Source: Aphelocoma coerulescens (lineage: Eukaryota > Chordata > Aves > Passeriformes > Corvidae). Taken from it: a DNA stretch of 64,000 nucleotides. Of this stretch, positions 19,451 through 31,400 are shown piece by piece. The notes beneath the pieces are model-generated. The model searched no databases. It was given only the letters and a program-made list of their open reading frames with translations, and was not told the DNA's origin. The translations under genes and the position numbers were made by a program. Position 1 is the first letter of the stretch, and every line of letters starts with the position of its first letter. The DNA lies in the NCBI RefSeq assembly GCF_041296385.1, contig NW_027183579.1, forward strand, positions 124,001-188,000, written 5' to 3'.

Positions 19451-22400
19451 ATGGCGGCGGCGGCGGCGGCGGCGGCGGCCCGGGAGCGGCGGCGGGAGCA
19501 GCTGCGGCGCTGGGAGGAGGCGGCGGCGGCGGCTCCGGCCCCTCAGGAGGCCCGGCCGGGGCCGCCGCGGGTGCGCTTCGAGCGGGCGGCCGAGTTCCGC
19601 GCCGTGTGCGCAGGCGCAGAGCTGGCCGAGGCGCGCGCCATGGTGATGGCGCCCGAGGGCGGGGGGCGCGCGCTGCTGGGCGGGGCCAACGCCGACGGCA
19701 TCAGCGCGCTGCACCAGGTGGGCGGGGCCTGGGGGAAGGGGCGGGGCCTGAGGGGAAAGGGGCGGGGCCTGAGGGGAAAGGGGCGGGGCCAACGCCGACG
19801 GCATCAGCGCGCTGCACCAGGTGGGCGGGGCCTGGGGGAAAGGGGCGGGGCCTGAGGGGAAGGGGCGGGGCTTGATGAGAGGGGGCGGGGCCAACGCCGA
19901 CGGCATCAGCGCGCTGCACCAGGTGGGCGGGGCCTGGGGGAAAGGGGCGGGGCCTGAGGGGAAAGGGGCGGGGCTTGTGGAGAGGGGGCGGGCCCAACGC
20001 CGACGTCATCAGCGCGCTGCACCAGGTGGGTGGGGCCTGTGGGAAAGGGGCGGGGCTTGGGAAAAAGGGGCGGGGCTTGTGGAGAGGGGGCGGGGCCAAC
20101 GCCGACGGCATCAGCGCGCTGCACCAGGTGGGCGGGGCCTGGGGGAAAGGGGCGGGGCCTGAGGGGAAGGGGCGGGGCCTGAGGTGAAAGGGGGCGGGGC
20201 CAACGCCGACGGCATCAGCGCGCTGCACCAGGTGGGCGGGGCTTGGGGGAAAGGGGGCGGGACTTGGGGAAAGGGGTGGGGCCTGAGGGGAAGGGGCGGG
20301 GCTTAGTGGGGAAAGGGGCGGGGCCAACGCCGACGGCATCAGCGCGCTGCACCAGGTGGGCGGGGCCTGAGGGGAAGGGGCGGGGCCTGAGGAGAAAGGG
20401 GCGGGGCTTGGGGAGGGGGCGGGGCCAGTGCCGACAGCACCAGCGCGCTGCACCAGGTGGGCGGGGCCCAAGGGGAAAGGGGCGGGGCCTGAGGGAAAGG
20501 GGGCGGGGCGTGAGGAGAAAGGGGCGGGGCTTGAGGAGAAAGGGGCGGGGTCTGAGGAGAAAGGGGCGTGGCCTGGGGAAGGGGCGGGGCCTGAGGGGAA
20601 AGGGGGCGGGGCCAGCGGGAAGATAATTAGGGGCCTGCAGGAAAAGGGGCGGGGCGTGGGGAAAGGGGGCGTGGTCTGCGCTAAGATAATCAGGGGGTGG
20701 CAGGGCGTGGTGAGAAAAGGGGGCGTGGCCAGCAGGATGATAATGGGGCTGTGGGAAGGGGGCGGGGCCTGAGGGATGATATTTAGGGGGCTGCACCGCG
20801 GGGGCGGGGCCTGGTGGGGAAGGGGGCGGGGCCAATGGAGCGCCACGAGGGCTTTGAAATGGAGGCGGGGCCTGAAGGGGGGCGTGGCCTGCGAGGAGGG
20901 CGGGGGTGGGTGGAGCTTCTGTGTGAGTGACAGCTCTGGCAGCGGGGGCGTGGCCGGGGGCGGGGCTTGAGGCGGAGTGGGCGGAGCTTGGGGGTCTCAA
21001 TAGGGCCCTGAGGGGGTCTCAGGGGGGGGGACGGGGCCTGGGGGTCCCTTTGGGGGGGGGGGAGGGGTCGCAGAGGTCACTGGGCGTCCCCTGGGGGTCC
21101 CTTTGGGGAGGGGGGAGGGGTCCCAGTGGTCACTGGGTGTCCCCTGGGGGTCCCCGGGGGTCCCCACCGGCGTCCCCGGCGCGGCCAGGCCTGCATCGAT
21201 GAGAACATGGAGGTGGTGCAGTTCCTGGTGGAGAGCGGCGCCGACGTCAACCAGGCCGACAACGAGGGCTGGACCCCCCTGCACGTGGCCGCCGCCTGCG
21301 GCTGCCGCCACATCGCCCAGTGAGAGCCCCGAAACAGCCCCGAAACAGCCCAAAAATACCCCAGGAACAGCCCAGAAACAGCCCAGGAACAGCCCAAAAA
21401 ACACCCCAAAAACACCCCTTAGATACCCCAAAAACACCCCAAAAAACACCCCAAAAACCACTCCAGAAACTCCCCAGGACCTCCCCAGGAACACCTCAAA
21501 AACCACCCCAAAATCACCCCAAAAACTCCCCAAAAACACCCCTTAGATACCCCAGAAGCACCCCAAAAACACCCCAGAAACAGCCTAAAACACCCCAAAA
21601 AACACCCGGAAACACCTGAAAAACACCCCAAAAATACCCCCCAGAAACACCCCTGAGATACCCCAAAACCGGCCCTGGGACACCAAAACGGCCAAATCCG
21701 CCCCGAAAACCTCCCAAAACACCCAAAAACCTCCTGGAACACCCCAAAATCGCCCAAAACACCCAAAAACATCCTGAAACACCAAAAAACCTCCTGGAAC
21801 ACCCCAAAATCGCCCGAAACACCCCAAAATTGCCTGAAACACCCCAAAATTGCCCGAAACACCCCAAAATCACCCGAAACACCCCAAAATTGCCTGAAAC
21901 ACCCAAAAATTGCCCGAAACACCCTAAAATTGTCTGAAACACCCCAAAATCGCCCGAAACACCCCAAAATTGCCTGAAACACCCCAAAATTGCCCGAAAC
22001 ACCCCAAAACCTCCCGGAGCAGCCCGGCCCCACCAGGGACATCCCCGACCCAGCTCAAAGCGGCCCAAAGTGCCCCGAGCCCACCCCCAGAGCCCCGGCT
22101 GGGCTGAGCCGAGCCGGGCCTAGCTGAGCTGAGCTGAGCCGGGCCTAGCTGAGCCGGGCCTAGCCGAGCTGAGCCGGGCCTAGCTGAGCTGAGCTGAGCC
22201 GGGCCTAGCTGAGCCGGGCCTAGCCGAGCTGAGCCTAGCTGGACCAAGCCGGGTCGAGCCAGGCCTAACCGAGCTGAGCTGAGCCAGGCCTAGCCAGGCC
22301 CAGCCGAGCCCAGCTGAGCCCAGCCAGGCCCGGCCAAGCCCAGCCAGGCCGAGCCAGGCCCAGCCCAGCCCAGGCAGGCCCGGCCCGGCCTAGGCAGGCC

Positions 22401-25400
22401 CGGCACTAACCGGGGCCCTCGCAGGTACCTGCTGGAGCACGGCGCCGACGCCGCCGCCGTCACGAGCGACCTGGAGCTGCCGCTGGAGGTGGCCGAGGAC
22501 GAGGCCCTGGAGGAGCTGCTGAGGGCGGAGCTGGAGCGCAGGGGTGGGCGGGGCCTCCCGGGGGGTGGGCGGGGCCTCCCGGGGGGTGGGCGGGGCCTGC
22601 AGGGGGTGGGCGGGGCCTGCGGGGGTGGGCGGGGCCTGCAGGGTGGTGGGCGGGACCTCCCGGGGTGGGCGGGGCCTGCAGGGGGTGGGCGGGGCATGTG
22701 GGGTGTGGGCGGGGCCCGTGGAGGATGGGCGGGGTCTGGGAAAGTGGGCGGGGCCTGCGGGGGTGGGCGGGGCTTTTTGTGGGAGGGTGGGCGGGGTCTG
22801 AGGAGGGAGTGGGCGGGGCCCGGGTGGAAATGGGGCGGGGCCCGAGGCTTTGTGGGCGGGGCTTCCGTGGGAGTGGGCGGGGCTGTGGGGGTGGGCGTGG
22901 CCTGGGCGGTTGGTGGGTGGGGCTTTGGGCGGGTGGGCGGGGCCTGTGTGAGAGTGGGCGTGGTTTGTGAGGTGGGCGGGGGCGGGTACTTGGTGGGCGG
23001 TGTTTGGGGTGGGCGTGGCCTAAGCGGTTGGTGGGTGTGGCCTGGGGAAGGTGGGCGGGCCCCTGGGGGTGGGCGGGGCTTCTGACAAGGGGCGGGGCTT
23101 GCGGGCGTGGGCGGGGCCTGCGGGGGAGAGAGAGTGGCTGGAGGAGGGGCCAGGGGTGGCCGGGCATGGCCAGGGCACGGCCAGGGGGGGTCAGGGCCCA
23201 TCCAGGGTGGTCAGGGCCCATTCGGGGGTGGTCAGTGCCCGGCTGGACGGTCCGTGCCCTGCCCAGGGGGGGTCAGTGCCCAGGGGTGGTCAGTGCCCAT
23301 CCAGGGGTGGTCAGTGCCCAGGGGGGGTCAATGCCCAGGGGCAGTCAGTGCCCATCTAGGGGCAGTCAGTGCCCGGCCGGACAGTCCGTGCCCATGCCCG
23401 GGGGGGTCAGTGCCCATCTAGGGGTGGTCAGTGCCCGGCCAGACAGTTTGTGCCATGCCCAGGGGGGGTCAGTGCCCAGGGGGGTCAGTGCCCATCTAGG
23501 GGCAGTCAGTGCCCGGCCGGACAGTCCGTGCCCATGCCCGGGGGGGTCAGTGCCCATCTCGGGGTGGTCAGTGCCCGGCCAGACAGTTTGTGCCATGCCC
23601 AGGGGGGGTCAGTGCCCAGGGGGGTCAGTGCCCACCCAGGGCGGTCAGTGCCCGGCCGGACAGTCCGTGCCATGCCCGGGGGGGTCAGTGCCCACCCAGA
23701 GCGGTCAGTGCCCGGCCGGACAGTCCGTGCCATGCCCAGGGGTGGACGTGGCGGCGGCCAAGCGCGCCGAGGAGGAGCGGATGCTGCGGGACACGCGCCT
23801 CTGGCTGGACTCGGGCCAGCTCCGCGACTGCCCGCACCCGGCCACCGGGGCCAGCGCCCTGCACGTGGCGGCCGCCAAGGGCTACATCGAGGTCATGAGG
23901 TCACACGGGGCAACTGCGGGGCCGTTCGGGGCCATCGGGGGGCACGGGGGGCTGGGGGGGGCATTGGGGGCTGGGGGGGCATTGGGGTCTGGGGTGGACA
24001 TTGGGGGCTGGGGGGGCACGGGGGGCTGGGGTGGACATTGGGGGCTGGGGGGGCACGGGGGGCTGGGGTGGACATTGGGGGCTGGGGGGGCATTGGGGTC
24101 TGGGGTGGACATTGGGGGCTGGGGGGGCATTGGGGTCTGGGTGGGCATTGGGGGCTGGGGGGGCATTGGGGTCTGGGGTGGACATTGGGGGCTGGGGGGG
24201 CATTGGGGTCTGGGTGGGCATTGGGGTTGGGGTGGACATTGGGGTCTGGGGTGGACATTGGGGGCTGGGGTGGGCATTGGGGTCTGGGGGGTCACAGGGG
24301 TCTGGGGTGGACATTGGGGTCTCGGGCTTGAACTGCCCCCAGTGGGGTTTTAACCGAGCCAATGGGGTCGGGGTCTCCCCGGGCATTTTGGGGTCTCCCT
24401 GACAGGTTCGGGGTCTCCCTGGGTGTTTTGGGGTCACGTGATGGGTTTGGGGTCTCCCTGGGCATTTTGGGGTGACCCTGACGGGTTTGGGGTCTCTCTG
24501 GGTGTTTTGGGGTCACCCTGACTGGTTCGGGGTCTCCCTGGGCATTTTGGGGTCACCTGGCGGGTTCAGGGTCTCCGGGGCGTTTTGGGGTCACCTGACG
24601 GGTTTGGGGGTGTCCGGGCTGGCCCCAGGCTGCTGCTGGCCGCGGGCTACGACCCCGACGTGCGGGACAAGGACGGCTGGACCCCGCTGCACGCGGCCGC
24701 GCACTGGGGGGTGGAGGAGGCCTGCAGGGTGCTGGCCGAGCACCTGTGTGACATGAGCCCCCAAAACAACGTGGTGAGTTATGGGGGCACTTATGGGTCA
24801 GTTATGGGTCAGTTATGGGTCAGTTATGGGGTCAGTTATGGGTTAGTTATGGGTCAGTTATGGGGCACTTATGGGTCAGTTATGGGTCAGTTATGGGGTC
24901 AGTTATGGGGTCAGTTATGGGTCAGTTACGGGTCAGTTATGGGTCAGTTATGGGTCAGTTATGGGTCAGTTATGGGGTCAGTTATGGGTCAGTTATGGGG
25001 TCAGGGCTCCCTGCAGGGTGCTGGCGGAGCACCTGTGTGACATGAGCCCCCAAAACAATGTGGTGAGTTATGGGGGCACTTATGGGTCAGTTATGGGTCA
25101 GTTATGGGTCAGTTATGGGGTCAGTTATGGGTCAGTTATGGGGTCAGGGCTCCCTGCAGGGTGCTGGCGGAGCACCTGTGTGACATGAGCCCCCAAAACA
25201 ACGTGGTGAGTTATGGGGCACTTATGGGTCAGTTATGGGGTCAGTTATGGGTTAGTTATGGGTCAGTTATGGGTCAGTTATGGGTCAGTTATGGGGTCAG
25301 TTATGGGTCAGTTATGGGTCAGTTATGGGGCACTTATGGGTCAGTTATGGGGTCAGTTATGGGTCAGTTATGGGTCAGTTATGGGTCAGTTATGGGGTCA

Positions 25401-28400
25401 GGGGTCCCTGCAGGGTGCTGGCCGAGCACCTGTGTGACATGAGCCCCCAAAATAACATGGTGAGGGTTACTTATGAGTCAGTTATGGGTCAGTTATGGGT
25501 TAGTTATGGGTCAGTTATGGGTCAGTTATGGGTCAGTTATGGGGTCAGTTATGGGTCAGTTATGGGTCAGTTATGGGGCACTTATGGGTCAGTTATGGGT
25601 CAGTTATGGGTCAGTTATGGGTCAGTTATGGGTCAGTTATGGGTCAGTTATGGGGTCAGTTATGGGTCAGTTATGGGTCAGTTATGGGTCAGTTATGGGT
25701 CAATTATGGGGTCAGTTATGGGTTAGTTATGGGTCAGTTATGGGGTCAGTTATGGGTCAGTTATGGGGTCAGTTATGGGTTAGTTATGGGTCAGTTATGG
25801 GGTCAGTTGTGGGTCAGTTATGGGGTCAGTTATGGGTTAGTTATGGGTCAGTTATGGGGTCAGTTGTGGGTCAGTTATGGGGTCAGTTATGGGTCAGTTA
25901 TGGGTCAGTTATGGGTCAGTTATGGGGTCAGTTATGGGGTCAGTTATGGGTCAGTTATGGGGTCAGTTATGGGTCAGTTATGGGTCAGTTATGGGTCAGT
26001 TATGGGGTCAGTTATGGGGTCAGTTATGGGTCAGTTATGGGGTCAGTTATGGGTCAGTTATGGGTCAGTTATGGGGTCAGGGCTCCCTGCAGGGTGCTGG
26101 TGGAGCACCTGTGTGACATGAGCCCCCAAAATAACGTGGTGAGGGTTACTTATGGGTCAGTTATGGGTCAGTTATGGGGTCAGGGGGTGTCTGTGGGGTC
26201 AGTTATGGGGTCAGGGGGTGTCTATGGGGTCAGGGGTGTCTATGGGGTCAGTTATGGGTCAGTTATGGGGTCAGGGGTGTCTATGGGGTCAGTTACGGGG
26301 TTGCAGGGGTTTATGGGGTCAGGGGTGTCTATGGGGTCAGTTATGGGGTCATGGGGTGTCTATGGGGTCAGGGGTGTCTATGGGGTCAGTTATGGGTCAG
26401 TTATGGGGTCAGGGGGTGTCTATGGGGTCATTGGGGTTTATGGGGTCCCCTCCGTGTCCCCCCCCAGGGGCAGCGCCCCTGTGACCTGGCGGACGAGGAG
26501 ACCCTGCCCCTGCTGGAGGAGCTGCAGCGGCGCCAGCACCACGTGAGACCCCCAAAAACCCCCCCGGGGACCCCCAAAATCTGCTCTGGGACCCCAAAAA
26601 ACCCCCCCGGGACCCCCCAAATCTGCTCTGGGACCCCAAAAAACCCCCTGGGGACCCCCAAAATCTGCTGTGGGACCCCAAAAACCCCCCCGGGACCCCC
26701 AAAATCTGCTCTGGGACCCCAAAAACCCCCCCGGGACCCCCCAAATCTGCTCTGGGACCCCAAAAAACCCCCCCGGGACCCCCAAAATCTGCTCTGGGAC
26801 CCCAAAAAAACCCCCTCGGGACCCCCCAAATCTGCTCTGGGACCCCAAAAACCCCCCCCGGGACCCCCAAAATCTGCTCTGGGACCCCAAAAACCCCCCC
26901 GGGACCCCCCAAAATCTGCTCTGGGACCCCAAAAACCCCCCCGGGACCCCCAAAATCTGCTCTGGGACCCCAAAAAAACCCCCTCGGGACCCCCCAAATC
27001 TGCTCTGGGACCCCAAAAAACCCCCCCCGGGACCCCCCAAATCTGCTCTGGGACCCCAAAAAAACCCCCTGGGGACCCCCAAAATCTGCTGTGGGACCCC
27101 AAAAACCCCCCCGGGACCCCCAAAATCTGCTGTGGGACCCCAAAAACCCCCCCGGGACCCCCAAAATCTCCCCAAATCCCCCCCCGGGACCCCCAAATCC
27201 CCCCCGGAGCCCCCTCCCCCCATTTTGGGGGTCCCCGAACCGGCTCTGGGGGGGTCCTGACCGCCCCTCCCCCCCCCAGCTCCGCAGCCAGAAGGACCCG
27301 GGGGCCCCTCCCCCCCCCCCGGCGCCGGACCCCGACGGAGCCCCCCCAGCCCCGGGGGGGGGCAAGCACCGACGGTGAGACCCAGGAACCCCAAAAAACC
27401 CCGAAAACCGCCCCAAAACCGGCCCCGGGAACCCCAAAAACACCTCCAGGAACCCCAAAAAACCCCCAAAACTGCACCAAAACCCCCCCCGGAACCCCAA
27501 AAACCACCCCAAACCCCCCCCCGGGACCCCAAAAACCCCCCCGGGAACCCCAAAAACCCTGAAAACTGCCCCAAAAATGGCCCCGGGAACCCCAAAAACA
27601 CCTCCGGGAACCCCAAAAACCCCGAAACTGCACCAAAAATGGCCCCGGGAACCCCAAAAACACCTCCGGGAACCCCAAAAACCCCGAAACTGCACCAAAA
27701 GCGGCCCCGGGAACCCCAAAAACCCCCAAAACCGCCCCAAAATTCCCCCGGGAACCCCAAAAACCCCCGAAACTGCACCAAAACCCCCCGGGAACCCCAA
27801 AAACCCCGAAAACCACCCTAAAATCCCCCCTGGGAACCCCAAAAACCACCCCAGAACCCCCACGGGAACCCCAAAAACCTCCCCAAAAAACCCCAAAACT
27901 GCCCCAAACCCCCACGGGAACCCCAAAAACCCCAAAAAACCTCCCCAAAAAACCCCAAAACTGCCCCAAAATCCCCCTGGGAACCCCAAAAACGCCTCCG
28001 GGAAGCCCAAAAAAACCCAAAAACCCCCTCGGGAGCCCCAAAAACCCCAAAACCACCCCAAAAACGCCTCCAGGAACCCCAAAAAATCCCTAAAAACCGT
28101 CTCGGGAACCCCAGAAATCCCCGGTTTTCCCCCAAATCCCCATTTTTCCCCCCAAATCCCCGTTTTTGCCCAAAATCCCAGTTTTTCTCCCCAGAAGCTC
28201 CGTTATCCCCCCCAGTTCCCCGTTTTTGCCCAAAATCCGGTTTTTCTCCCCAGAAGCTCCGTTTATCCCCCCAATTCCCTGTTTTTGCCCAAAATCACGG
28301 TTTTTCTCCCCAGAAGCTCCGTTATCCCCCCCAGTTCCCCGTTTTTTCCCAAAATCGCCCTTTTTCGCCCCAGAAGCTCCATTTTTGCCCAAAATCGCCC

Positions 28401-31400
28401 TTTTTCTCCCCAGAAGCTCCGTTATCCCCCCAATTCCCCGTTTTTTCCCAAAATCGCCCTTTTTCACCCCAGAAGCTCCGTTTATCCCCCCAGTTCCCCG
28501 TTTTTGCCCAAAATCGCCCTTTTTCACCCCAGAAGCTCCATTTTTGCCCAAAATCCCGGTTTTTCACCCCAGAAGCTCCGTTTATCCCCCCAGTTCCCTG
28601 TTTTTGCCCAAAATCGCCCTTTTTCACCCCAGAAGCTCCATTTTTGCCCAAAATCCCGGTTTTTCTCCCCAGAAGCTCCGTGTGCCGCCGCAGCTCCCGG
28701 GAGAAGCTCCGGCTGCAGGCCCGGGACCGGGTGGGGGAGGGGCCGCGGCCGCCCCCCCTGAGCCCCCCGGGGGGGGGAGGGGAGCCCAGCAGCGACGAGG
28801 GGGGGGAGGAGAGCGACGGGGACCCCCCCCCCGCGGGGTGAGGGCGCCGCTTTGGGGCCAAAAACCGGGGTTTTGGGCAAAAAGGGGGGTTTGTGGGGGG
28901 AAAGGGGGAATTTGGGAAAAGGGGGGAATTTGGGGAAAAAGGGGGGTTTGGGGGAAAAACAGGAATTTGGGGGGAAAACGGGGATTTTGGGGAAAAAGGG
29001 GGATTTTGGGAAAAGGGGTTTGGGGGAAAAAATGGGGATTTGGGGGGAGAAAAAATGGGATTTTGGGAAAAAGGGGGATTTTGGGAAAAGGGGGATTTTG
29101 GGGGAAAAAAGGGGGGATTTTGGGGAAAAGGGGGTTTGGGGGAAAACAAGGATTTTGGGGTAAAAAGGGGGATTTGGGGGAAAAGGGGGGTTGGGGGGAA
29201 AAGGGGGATTTTGGGGGGCTCCAGGGGGGATTTCGGGAGGGGTCTGTGGATGGGGGAGGGGTCTCGATGGGGGAGGGGTCTCGATGGGGGAGGGGTCTCT
29301 CACTGCCCTCCCCTCCCCCCCCCAGACCCCCCCGAGGCTCCGCCCCCCAACGGCCCCTCCCCCCCGGCGCGGGTAAGGCCCCTCCCCCTCCCTCCCTGGC
29401 GGGGAAAAAGGGGCGGGGCCTCGGCCCGGCCCCGCCCCCACCCGCCCCCCCAGCCCCCCCCCCCCCGGGGGTCTCTGCAGGTCCGGCTCCCTGGGGGCGT
29501 GGCCCGGCCCCGCCCAGGCCCCGCCCCCCGCCCAGGCCCCGCCCCCCGTGCGCCGCTCCGCCTCCTCCCCGCGCCTGCAGGCCCCGCCCGCGGTGAGGCC
29601 CCGCCCCCCTCCGCCTGAGCCCCGCCCCTCCCCCCAACGAGCCGCGCCCCCTCCCCCTCCCCCCTCCCTCCATCACCGCCCCTTTTCCCCTCCCCCATGC
29701 AGGTTTCGGACCCTCCCGGCCGCCCCTCCCCCCCCCCAGCGCCCCCCCGAGGTGAGTCGGGGGTGGGGGGAGGGGAGGGGCTGAAGGGGGAGGGGCCAGA
29801 AGGGGGAGGGGCAAAAAGGGGGAGGGGCTAAAAGGGGAGGGGTGAAAAGGGGAGGGGTCAAAGGGGAGGGGCTAAAAGGGGGAGGGTCTGACACTGCCGC
29901 CCCTCCCCCCCCCAGCCCCCCTCCCCCCCGCCCAGCCCGGAGCCCCCCAGGACCCCCCCGAGCCGCGGGTGCGCAGGTGAGACCCCTCCCCCACCCCCCA
30001 GGGGGTCCCGAATCCCCCCAGACCCCCCTGGGACCCCCCCTGGGGAGCCCCCAAATCCCCCCAAAATCCCCCAAATCCCCCCAAATCCCCCCAAACCCCC
30101 CCAAATCCCCCCACCCCCCCCAGGCCGTTCCAGCCCCCGGCCCGGGACGAGGAGTCGGAGTCGCAGCGCAAGGCCCGGAGCCGCCTGATGCGGCAGGCGC
30201 GGAGAGCCACGCAGGTGCGCCCCGAAACCGCCCGGAATCGCCCCGAAACCGCCCCAAAACCGCCCCTGAAAGTGCCCCAAAACCGCCCGGAATCGCCCCA
30301 AAACCGGCCCTGAAAGTGCCCCAAAATCGCCCCAAAACTGCCCCGAAACCGCCCCTGAAAGTGCCCCAAAACTGCCCGGAATCGCCCCAAAACCGCCCCT
30401 GAAACTGCCCCGAAATCACCCCAAAACCGCCCCAAAACCACCCCTGATAGTGCCCCAAAATCACCCCAAAACCGCCCCGAAACCGCCCCTGAAAGTGCCC
30501 CAAAATCGCCCCAAAACCGCCCCGAAACCGCCCCTGAAAGTGCCCCAAAATCACCCCAAAACCGCCCCGAAACCGCCCCTGAAAGTGCCCCGAAACCGCC
30601 CGGAATCGCCCCGAAACTGCCCCGAAACCGCCCCTGAAACTGCCCCAAAACCGCCCGGAATCGCCCCAAAATCACCCCAAAACCGCCCCGAAACTGCCCC
30701 TTAAAGTGCCCCAAAATCACCCCCGGAATCGCCCCAAAACCGCCCCAAAACCGCCTGGAATCGCCCCGAAATCCGCCCCGAAATCCGCCCCTGAAACTGC
30801 CCGAAAATCGCCCCTGAAACCACCCTGAAAGTGCCCCAAAATCACCCCCAAAACCGCCCCTGAAAGTGCCCCAAAATCACCCCAAAACTGCCCTGAAATC
30901 ACCCCTGAAACTGCCCTGAAATAGACCCAAAACCGCCCCTGAAACTGCCCCAAAATCACCCCCAAAACCGCCCCAAAACCGCCCGGAATCGCCCCAAAAC
31001 CGCCCCAAAACTGCCCTGAAATCGCCCCGAAACTGCTCCGAAATCGCCCCAAAAACTTGAGACACCCAAAAACCGCCCCTGAACCACCCAGAGGCTGCCA
31101 AATCCCCCCAAAATCCCCCCAAAATCCCCCCAAAATCCCCCCAAATCGCCCAAATCCCACCCAAAATCCCCCCAAATTCCCAAAATTCCCCCAAAATCCC
31201 CCCAAATCCCCAAATTCACCCCAATCCCCTCCAAACCTTCCCATGGCCCTTCAGAAAGTCCCAAATCCCCTGAGTGACCCCGAGTGACCCTGAGTGACCC
31301 CTGGGTGACCCCTGGGTGACCCCTGAGTGACCCCTGAGTGACCCCGGAGTGACCCCAAGTGACCCCGAGTGACCCCCAAGTGACCCCTGAGTGACCCCTG

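Noticed and set aside
24774..26460. Interstitial telomere-like sequence
   Set aside because: The unit is TTATGGGTCAG, not TTAGGG, and lies inside a gene.
24774..26546. Long frames of [11 protein letters not shown] repeats
   Set aside because: Pure translation of the 11-bp gttatgggtca array.
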